A DNA stretch of 64,000 nucleotides from Sarcocystis neurona (Eukaryota > Apicomplexa > Conoidasida > Eucoccidiorida > Sarcocystidae). Both the position numbers and the translations under genes were made by a program. Shown one piece after another: positions 56,904-64,000 of the stretch. Positions within the stretch are counted from its first letter, which is position 1. Each line of letters starts with the position of its first letter. The DNA is taken from positions 2,498,116 through 2,562,115 of the forward strand of contig KL647294.1 of the NCBI GenBank assembly GCA_000727475.1, given 5' to 3'. The notes beneath the pieces were generated by a model. It was not told the DNA's origin. It ran no database searches and saw only the letters and a program-made list of their open reading frames with translations.

Positions 56904-58858
56904 CGATTGGCACTGATGGAGCGAAAGGCGTTGCCTATGCCCCACTGAAAGACGTGCTGGACGTAGCCCTCGGGCTGTCTGTACACCCGACACTTCTCCC
57001 CTTTTCCCTTTTTCCGCTGGTGGGCTTCTTCTTCGTCTGCAAACGCCGATTCACCTCTTTCATCAGTCTCTTTTGCTTCACCTGTCGAAAAGGTGCGGGA
57101 GCTGCTGTCGCTGCTGCTGCTGCAGCTCGTGCTGCTGCTGCTGTGGCTGGTACTGCTGCTTCTGTCGCTGCTCCTGCTGTTGCTGTGGCTGCTACTGGTG
57201 CTGCTCATGCTGCGCCAGTGCGTGGCCGCGCAGCAGAGGTTGCTGCTGCTTTCACCGCTGCAACTTGTGGCTGCTCCAAGGCGGCGGCGATGCAGCAGCC
57301 GCAACACAGCAGCAGTCGCCAGGAACCTATCACCGGGAGCAGCAGCCGCGGCAGCACCAGTACAGAGAGACAGATCCCTGTCGGCTGCAGGAGTCCGTTC
57401 TGGAGGAGCTCCTGCAGCAGCAGACGCGACTTCTCCTCCTCCTCCTCGTCTTTCAACAGCAGCAGCAGGGTAGAATCGGGCGCCACGTGCTGCACGAGCA
57501 ACGCGAGGTGCTGGTGCAGGAGCAACGCGAGGTGCTGGTGCAGGAGCCTCACGAGGGCTCACTGCAGCGGCACAAGCAGCAGAAGCGACAGCGGCAGCAG
57601 AGGCAGGCCCCCCTGCAGCTACGCCGCCACCATCTGTTGGAAGAGCAGCAGCAGTTGCTGTTCGACCGCAGGCACTCGGAGAAGCAGGAGCAGCAGCAGT
57701 AGATGTCGGACCGTCAGCAGACGTAACAGCAGCGGCAGTCGCTTGGACAACAGCTACAGCAGGAGGAGGAGGACGGGGGGACGCAGCAGCAGCGGGAGCA
57801 GTGGCTGGAGCTGCAACCGCCACAGCAGGACTCACTGTAGTAGCAAAGGGAGAAAGTGCTGTGCCAGGGAGCGCTGCTGCGATATACCGAAGTGTATCGC
57901 TGCCGCAGCTAAAGCGAAGTGCATGCAGCGGAGGCTTTCTCTCTAAGCCGAAGCAGCGGAGCGTTCCCATCTCCCCACACATGTGAGGACGCATGCTGCG
58001 GGGGTCTCTCTCTTTACCGCGAGCGAAGCTGGTGCTGCTGTGTCTGCTGTGTCTCGCGCTGCTGTGTCTCGCACTGCTGTGTCTCGCAATGGGGCTGGGC
58101 TTGTAGCGCTCTCCAGAAACGCTGCTAGTGCTGCTCGGTAAGGCGGTGCTGCCTTCCTCAATAGCAGTCAGCGACTGGCTGCTGCTGCTGCTGCTCCTGC
58201 TCCCGCTGATGCTCAAGAACCTCTGCCCCTCCACACACTCAGAGTTGTTGTGGCTCCTGCAGCTGCTGCTGGCCCGTATTTGTGTGCTGCTGCTGCTGCT
58301 CTTTCGGCTCCTCCTCCTCCTCCTCCTGTTCGGGGTTGGCTGCGCTCCACAGAAGCTGCAGCCCCTGCTGCTACTGGTGCACGTCCACAGTCCCCGGCGA
58401 CAGGTGACGCCGCTGCTGCTCTGTGTGCTTGATCTGTAGCAACACAGTAGTCGGGGCACCAAGACGGATGCTGTTGCCGCCCGCACAACTTCCCTTGTTC
58501 CTTCTTGAACTTTGCATGTCTTCTCCGCTGCTGCAGCACGTCTTGTCGAAAAGAAACGCTGCTGCTGCTGCTGCACCGCCTGCAAGTGCAGCAGCCACTG
58601 GTGCTGCAAGCGCTGCACTCTCTGTCGCTGCTGCTGCCGCTGCTGCCGGACGCGTCGCTGTGGCTGTTGCTGCTGCTTGAGAGAGCCTGCACGGCAGCTA
58701 GAAGCTCTCTGTCGCAGCGGCAGCAGCGCTGGCAGGATCCGCATCCTGCTGTTGCTGCAGTGAGTGACGCAACGAAACTCCGAGTTCACACAGAGACGTG
58801 ACCTGCTTCTTCGTGATGCTGCCGGAAACCTCGCCAGCAGCAGCCGCTCCCGCTGCAT
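56904..58858 (-). CDS. Large A/S/R/Q-rich exon ending in a possible AP2 half-domain
   Basis: A minus frame is open from ATG 58858 down to a stop at 56900, just past a good donor (AATCG|GTAAAG) at 56904. Most of it is A/S/Q/R/P-rich from CAG repeats. A non-repetitive part lies near 57830-58130 (PHMCGEMGTLRCFGLERK). Its last 50 residues are charged (ETDERGESAFADEEEAHQR), then CRVYRQPEGYVQHVFQWGI and FRSISANR. The latter resembles the three-strand half of an AP2 domain cut by an intron in phase 2; the helical half was not found. It may be an upstream exon of the ApiAP2 gene. A competing reading splices into 57081 instead. Other minus frames over 58213-59180 also look coding. Confidence 0.35.
56935..57081 (-). 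CDS. Alternative terminal exon (basic), competing with the long frame
   Basis: After a strong acceptor (CTCCCGCACCTTTTCGACAG|GTG) a minus frame of 48 codons reads VKQKRLMKEVNRRLQTKKK, then PTSGKREKGRS, and ends at TAG. It overlaps the end of the long minus frame in another register, so only one is likely translated. No family is recognised. Confidence 0.3.
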   Translation of the reverse strand: MKQKRLMKEVNRRLQTKKKPTSGKREKGRSVGCTDSPRATSSTSFSGA

Positions 58859-59275
58859 GTGCTGCTGCTGTTGCGAAGTGCTGCTGCTGTTGCGACGTGC
58901 TGCTGCTGCTGCTGCGAAGTGCTGCTGCTGTTGCCGCTACTGCTGCCGCGATGTGTTGCTGCTGCTGAGGTACTGTTCCTGCTGCTGCAGCGCTCTGACC
59001 GGCGCAGCTATTGTTGCTGCACCGACTGCTTTTTCTTCTTCTTGGTGTCACAACAAGACCTCTGCCGGTGTGTTCTCTCTTGCTGCTGTAGCCAGGGCTC
59101 TTGATGGTGGTGCTGCTGCTGCTGTCTCTCTGTGGCTGCTGCTGTCTCTCTGTGGCTGCTGCTGTCCTCCTGCTGCCCAACTGCTGCAGGTGGCCGGGAT
59201 GCTGCCGGACTTGTGCTGCACTGCTGCGCCGCTGCGCTTGTGGCGGCTGTTCTCTTCGTCGCCTGCTGCTGCTAC
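57090..59275. repeat. CTG/CAG mega-block with internal 24-bp and 15-bp duplications
   Basis: Over 2 kb of CTG (plus) / CAG (minus) triplets switches to CAG (plus) around 57290-57800 and back. It includes a perfect 24-bp duplication at 57486-57545 (CAACGCGAGGTGCTGGTGCAG), CTGCTGTGTCTCGCA repeats at 58030-58090 and TTGCGAAGTGCTGCTGCTG repeats at 58865-58945. Long frames are open on both strands. A plus frame at about 57360-57700 reads like a Q/R/L coiled coil, but the strand cannot be decided. Confidence 0.75.
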
Positions 59276-59399
59276 CTGACAGCGAGACACCGTCGCAGAG
59301 GCCGAAATGAGAGCGAGGCGTAGGTGCTGCTGCGGGCGCTGTGTGGCCAGTTTCTTATTCCGCCAGGTAGTCTACCTGTGAATCTGTTATATTCTCTTC

Positions 59400-60085
59400 A
59401 CAGATACACGCATATGTATGTATTTGTACACATACAGTCATATGTACATACATTGATATACACACATATATATAGACATCGGCGAGGACGCTACAGTCAG
59501 TCCATAGACAGACGCAGATATATACATTCACACATATATACATATATATATATATATACATCCGTATTACATCTGGAGATATATATATAGATATTATACA
59601 GTTTATATATACACACACATTTATATATATACGTACATATAAACAGAGGTGACAATGCTAAATTCCATCTGTAGAGACATGCGCAAACATATATATATAT
59701 ATATATATATACACACACTACACATACATATTCATATATATATGTGTGTATTTAAGATTTACACATATTCGTACTTATACGCGAGGAGAGAGTCATAGAC
59801 TCACTTTCGTTTATGCCTGGACATCAGAAGAAAGCTGAGCGAAAGGGTGTGCATCGACGGAAGCACACAGACCCGCGTCGATGCTAGAAACTGCCGCAGT
59901 TGTGCAAAACAGACAAACGCACCCACACACAAATACACGCAGACACACACTATCTGTGATTTTCTGCGAATTTTGTGTATGAGTGTACGTATGGATAGGC
60001 AGAGCGGTCCCCCCGAGGGCGGCAGCAGATAGTCCTGTCCAGGTAGGAATGGATACACAGAGCCGCCACGAACACAGGCAAATGC
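59400..60085. other. AT-rich DNA
   Basis: TATATACATATA and CACACA microsatellites. A possible acceptor on the minus strand at about 59384 (ATTCACAG) is followed by a short open stretch. No gene is recognised. Confidence 0.6.
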
Positions 60086-60089
60086 GTAC

Positions 60090-60113
60090 ATGTAGCTCAG
60101 TGTCCGTCGCCAT
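60090..60113 (-). CDS. Possible first exon of the minus-strand (ApiAP2?) gene
   Basis: On the minus strand ATG at 60113 opens MATDTELH, followed by a donor-like CAT|GTACGC in phase 0. C/T-rich sequence (60120-60240, minus strand) lies directly upstream, as at the SNARE and eIF3k starts. It would suit the first exon of the large minus-strand gene downstream, but no phase-matched second exon was found. Confidence 0.25.
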
Positions 60114-60119
60114 GCAAGG

Positions 60120-60240
60120 GGAGGACGGGGAGAAGCCCTTCAGACAGAGAAACTGGTGAGGAAGAAAGACAGAGAAAGAGCAGCAGGAGAGAGAGAAAGA
60201 AAAGACAGAGGATTAAAAGAAGAGAAAAAGGTAATCTACT
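60120..60240 (-). promoter_or_regulatory. Pyrimidine-rich tract, possible promoter/5'UTR (minus strand)
   Basis: Read on the minus strand, this is TTTCTTTTCTTC/CTCTCTCC-rich and ends just before the ATG at 60113. It resembles the 5' regions of the two well-supported plus-strand genes. Confidence 0.35.
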
Positions 60241-60801
60241 CGACGCACGCTGATGGTAGGAGAGCGGACGCGCTGTATGGACATACACCTGTGTACATAC
60301 ACCTTGTCCACTACGTAGAATAAATATTCACTGCATGTCAACCTCCCTCGCGCGTTCATCGCTTCTACTTATTCACGGCATCGTGACGTAGCCACTGCCT
60401 ACATATGAATGTGTATATATCTGCAGACGAAGTTACACGTACGCAAATACATACATGCGAGGATGTACGCACGTGTATCTGCAGGAGATATAGTGCACGC
60501 CTTTTACGTATTGTACGTCGGGAGGGAGAGGTGTACAAAGTTTTACAGAATAAGCGGCTAGGCAGCAGAGGGCCGTACGCAGGCGTAGGCTGGAGCAGAC
60601 GTAAAGTAGCCCTGCGTGAGTACACGTAGAGGTTGAGGGTGACAATACGAGAGCATATATCTGGCAACAACAAACCCCGCTGCAGGATGAAGGGGTTGTC
60701 CCTTTGCATCTGTCGATGACTTACACAAAGCTTTCGCAAGAAGAGTAATCTACACACACGCGTATATGTGAAACACGTGCGTATACAGACGCGTCAGGGG
60801 T

Positions 60802-61482
60802 ATGGGAATGGATGAGAACGTTCAAGGCATTGTAGACACCAACGTCGTACTTTTACGGAGGGAAACGCCGTGCCAGCTGGACGATCTGCGGAAAAGAACG
60901 CTGAGACGTCTGCCTGATATATGGGAAGCTTCCATGCAACGAGAGGGCACCTGTCAGCAATGCTTAAAACGTGAAATTTATGCATACACACACACACACA
61001 CACAACAATTGTGTAGACACGAGGGAGAGAATAGAGGTATACGCGGTGTAGTATGCAGGGAGAGCCCGTGTGGTTGGAGGGAGAGAGAGCAGCTGGACTG
61101 CAAACAAAAAGTTGAAAATAAGAAGACGAAGGGGAAGGAACCCGGCAAAGAGAAGAAAATTTGCGTTGTTCAGGGGTGTCTCAACGCTTTTTGCCCCCGC
61201 ACGATAAATTGCCTAGAGGGCCCCGAGAATAACGGCATGCAGAAAGCTTTGGCTCCAGACCGCACACGACTGAGTGACGAGAAGGTGGCCCTGCATTGCT
61301 GCCAACTGGCAAAGATGGGATGGTTTTATTCTCCCGATGCATCCTTCGAGTCCTTGCAGTGCACTCCTGTTGAAAAGCAATTGATCATTGTCGCGTCTCG
61401 TACGGTGTCCACACAAATGGTGGACACCGTGAAAGTCTCGCTTTTCCACTCACGGTGTGCAAACACATGGAGGACACTGTGA
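60802..61482 (+). CDS. Hypothetical 226-residue protein
   Basis: An uninterrupted plus frame starts at ATG 60802 (or 60808) and ends at TGA 61480. It is the longest frame in the window made of non-repetitive sequence. Segments include DDLRKRTLRRLPDIWEAS, a K/E-rich middle (KVENKKTKGKEPGKEKK), CVVQGCLNAFCPRTINC and QLAKMGWFYSPDASFESLQ. Twelve cysteines are spread along it. A CACACA run near 60987 and a TGCAAACA/hairpin duplication at the end argue for caution. No family is recognised; MGWFYSPD...C is only faintly like a BIR motif and lacks its zinc ligands. Confidence 0.35.
   Translation: MGMDENVQGIVDTNVVLLRRETPCQLDDLRKRTLRRLPDIWEASMQREGTCQQCLKREIYAYTHTHTQQLCRHEGENRGIRGVVCRESPCGWREREQLDCKQKVENKKTKGKEPGKEKKICVVQGCLNAFCPRTINCLEGPENNGMQKALAPDRTRLSDEKVALHCCQLAKMGWFYSPDASFESLQCTPVEKQLIIVASRTVSTQMVDTVKVSLFHSRCANTWRTL
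61402..61430. repeat. Perfect 11-bp inverted repeat (hairpin), partly duplicated 50 bp on
   Basis: ACGGTGTCCAC and GTGGACACCGT flank a 7-nt loop. The segment through CTCGCTTTTCC is then repeated about 50 bp downstream (from 61452) in a degenerate copy whose stem has lost several pairs. It overlaps the 3' end of the 60802-61482 open frame. Confidence 0.85.
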
Positions 61483-61499
61483 AATCTCGCTCTTCTACC

Positions 61500-64000
61500 T
61501 GGGCCCTCGACACATCGGTGTTATCTCCGTACATATTTTCTGCTGAAAAAGGATAGGGTTTCTAGAATAGACTGTGTTGGTTGTTGGAGACGGATACGTA
61601 GTTAGCAGAGGCCCGTGCTGCGTACGTGGCTATGCCGTCACACACATACAACGGTGTGAACGGAACGCAGCTGCATTGCACAGTTCTGAGTATTCACGTT
61701 GGACTAGCAGCGAATCGCCGACCTCACTCCAATAAAAAACGCCTTCTGCATAGAAAACTACACACGTGTATACGTGTGTACACAGCTCCTGAATATCAGC
61801 GGCTGTAGGTACCGCTACTACAAACACTACTATTAGTACTACTACTCTCTTACTGCAAGCTCTACGTACTACAACCGAGCGGAGGTCACACTTCGTAATG
61901 CCACCTTCACTGCCACCGCATCCCTGTCGTAGTGTGTGATGAAGATCATTCATGTGAAGGTATTTACGCTACATATATAAATATATGGAGAATTTTAAAA
62001 TTTATAAATATCCGCACCTCTTTGAACTCCGCAGGAACTTCAAACGCAGAAAGTTTCCTCTTCTGCACTTCACAGATACTTGTACACTGGTATTCACTCC
62101 ACGAAGAGTATACATACGTACTCACGTATATGTGTATATGCTTGTACGCGTGATTCCACGCAGAGGCGAGGGCGTCACTGACGCAGCAGAATTTACCAGA
62201 GTGTGGCAGTTGAGCAACTCTTTACCACTTCGGTATGCGTAAGCGCATATACTTAGAAATACGCAAGTGGGCAGGGGCGGGGCCCAGATAAACTGAAGCT
62301 TCTGTGATAATGGGATTTTCTACCATTACTGCCTCCATCTTCGTAAACAGGGGGGGACGAAAGTGGTGGAGAGACAAAGACCCATCTTTACAACGACTTT
62401 GAGTAGCACGGTAAATTCTGGTTCCACCTGCAAATGCAAGGACCGATTTTGAAGCACCCTCAACCGCGGGTGTCTTTTCACATGCGTAATAGGTGTTTGT
62501 ATCTGCGTAGACAGTAGTACGCAGACGTGGGTGCATGTATTCGTGTAAGTTTACGTGCAGAGAGAGAGAGACGGAAAAAAAGACGCGAAGAGATGTGTCA
62601 GGTGACGCAGGAATGATGGTACAAAGTGGCGGGCCCTGAACGTGCATGATAGAGACAGGGCTGATCTTTTCGCCTTCTTCACTGGATACGTCGATGTACA
62701 TATACATATATACATATACATATATATATACATATATATATATATATAGATAGGTAGGTAGAGGCATACACGGATACACACAGTGTAGACCTGTGTGTGT
62801 ACGTAGGATTCTGCAAGCGAGTTCACACAGCAGACCGAGACGGAGAGAGGGGAAGAGGAAAAAAGGGTAACCGGTGACTTCCTCTCACAAGGACTACTGG
62901 CAAGCGCAACTTGCATTCGCTTGACCAGCCGTGTCACGACGAACGTATCAATTATGCACACGTATATGTATTCTGTAGATATATACGTATATTTGTACGT
63001 ACCGTGACACGGAAAGAGAGCGAGAGAGAATGAGAGTGAGGCTGGTTTCATCACCATCTCGCGATCACTGCTCCAGAAGAACTGGGCGCCGGATGTGACA
63101 TGTTTGTATCTGTGTACTGATACGCTCACACGTATACAGAAGGATAGAGAAGTAAAAGAAACTGCCTTCGTCAACGCAGGGGGCGATACCACCACAGATG
63201 GGCTTGCATATACAGGCTCGTGCAACTGAGTCAGCGTAGCACGCGTTGCGCCTGCAAGAAAAGCTAGAGCGCGAAAACGTACGTACGCATGGGAGCGTCA
63301 ACTGTATTGCACGTTATACGGGCGAGACATACCAGGCTATGCACACGATGTACATGTGCCCTTGTCTCTCTATGTGTAGCTGTAAACAAACTATTGGAAA
63401 GTGTCCGATCACCCTTGCCATGCAGAGAGTCACACATGCGTAGCATCCACAAGCGGAGGAACAGCAGCACGACACGGACGTTCCGCCCCTGCGTGTGGCG
63501 CGTCGCGATGCTCAGACGTTCATACTCGCTCTCGCACATGCGAATACTCAAACAGTATATTTATGTGTATGCCTGGACATATCTGCGTGAGTCACACGTA
63601 TGGATATACGTGTACATTCGCGAGTGGGCTATACATCAACGTACACGTCTGGATCACGAAGTATCTCGCTTGTTGCTCATTTTCACGGCGAATGGTCACG
63701 CGGGTCTAAAGATATATATGTGTGTACGTGACGACGGCACTGATGTGTTTGCGTAGAATGCATGCGCACACATGGGAGTATATGTGTATATATTTGCATA
63801 GAATTGCGTAAATCGCTACGTATATCTGCACACCTTCACAAGTGTACACAAGCGTCAGGAAGGCGTGCTCTACTATGAACTGACGAGAAGTACTGTGTGT
63901 TACACGTCAAACTGTATGCACGCGCATACAGTGCATAATGCCACGTGAGTAACACTCATCCCCGTAACCACAATCTTGGGTGGTCGCGCACAGGTCAATT
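61500..64000. other. Right-end stretch without a recognised gene
   Basis: AT-rich and mixed DNA with a CTACTA tract near 61810-61850 and TATATG islands near 62695-62760. A minus frame (62222-62779) has a non-repetitive C-terminal half (FAGGTRIYRATQSRCKDGS, MEAVMVENPIITEASVYLG), and plus frames near 63246-63756 are open. None matches a family, and none is supported by splice evidence. Confidence 0.45.

Overview
The window looks like nuclear DNA of a coccidian apicomplexan, most probably Eimeria or a close relative. The evidence is long CAG/CTG blocks that stay open in most frames and give runs of Q, A, S or L, an AP2-type (ApiAP2) transcription factor, and intron-rich genes embedded in TATATGTATA-type low-complexity DNA. 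No prokaryotic operon, rRNA, tRNA or CRISPR array was recognised. Genes were found by protein similarity recalled from known families, then joined through GT-AG splice sites with matching reading-frame phase. No database search was run.

Five genes are supported by family resemblance. (1) Minus strand, left edge: an exon with the N-terminal half of a dual-specificity phosphatase (2936-3400); the catalytic half lies beyond base 1. (2) Plus strand, 16615-19767: a three-exon Qb-SNARE of the plant/protist NPSN type with a long Q/S/R-rich N-terminal extension. (3) Plus strand, 28558-32292: a two-exon eIF3 subunit K. (4) Plus strand, 41443-47407: a calmodulin/light-chain-like EF-hand protein in three short exons separated by introns of about 2.7 and 2.9 kb, with the 5' end unresolved. 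(5) Minus strand, 51229-54610: an ApiAP2 protein with two AP2 domains; a large CAG-rich exon upstream (56904-58858) ends in a possible third AP2 half-domain and may be part of the same gene.

Between these lie weaker candidate exons (6944-7128 minus, 7945-8043, 12203-12292, 23638-24323, 25140-26155, 33722-34170, 37801-38200, 39469-39542, 55802-55930, 56935-57081 minus, 60802-61482). They have acceptable splice sites or open frames but no recognised family. Open frames of 30-60 codons arise easily by chance, so these entries are hypotheses.

The remaining sequence, roughly half the window, is AT-rich tandem or microsatellite DNA (TATATG, CTAT, CATACATATA), several minisatellites (two with the same 48-bp period at 21641 and 22128) and an odd island of degenerate repeats at 34.4-35.6 kb. 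The starts of the SNARE and eIF3k genes follow several hundred bases of C/T-rich sequence on the coding strand. The same signature on the minus strand at 4.9-5.9 kb and near 60.2 kb suggests minus-strand gene starts there.
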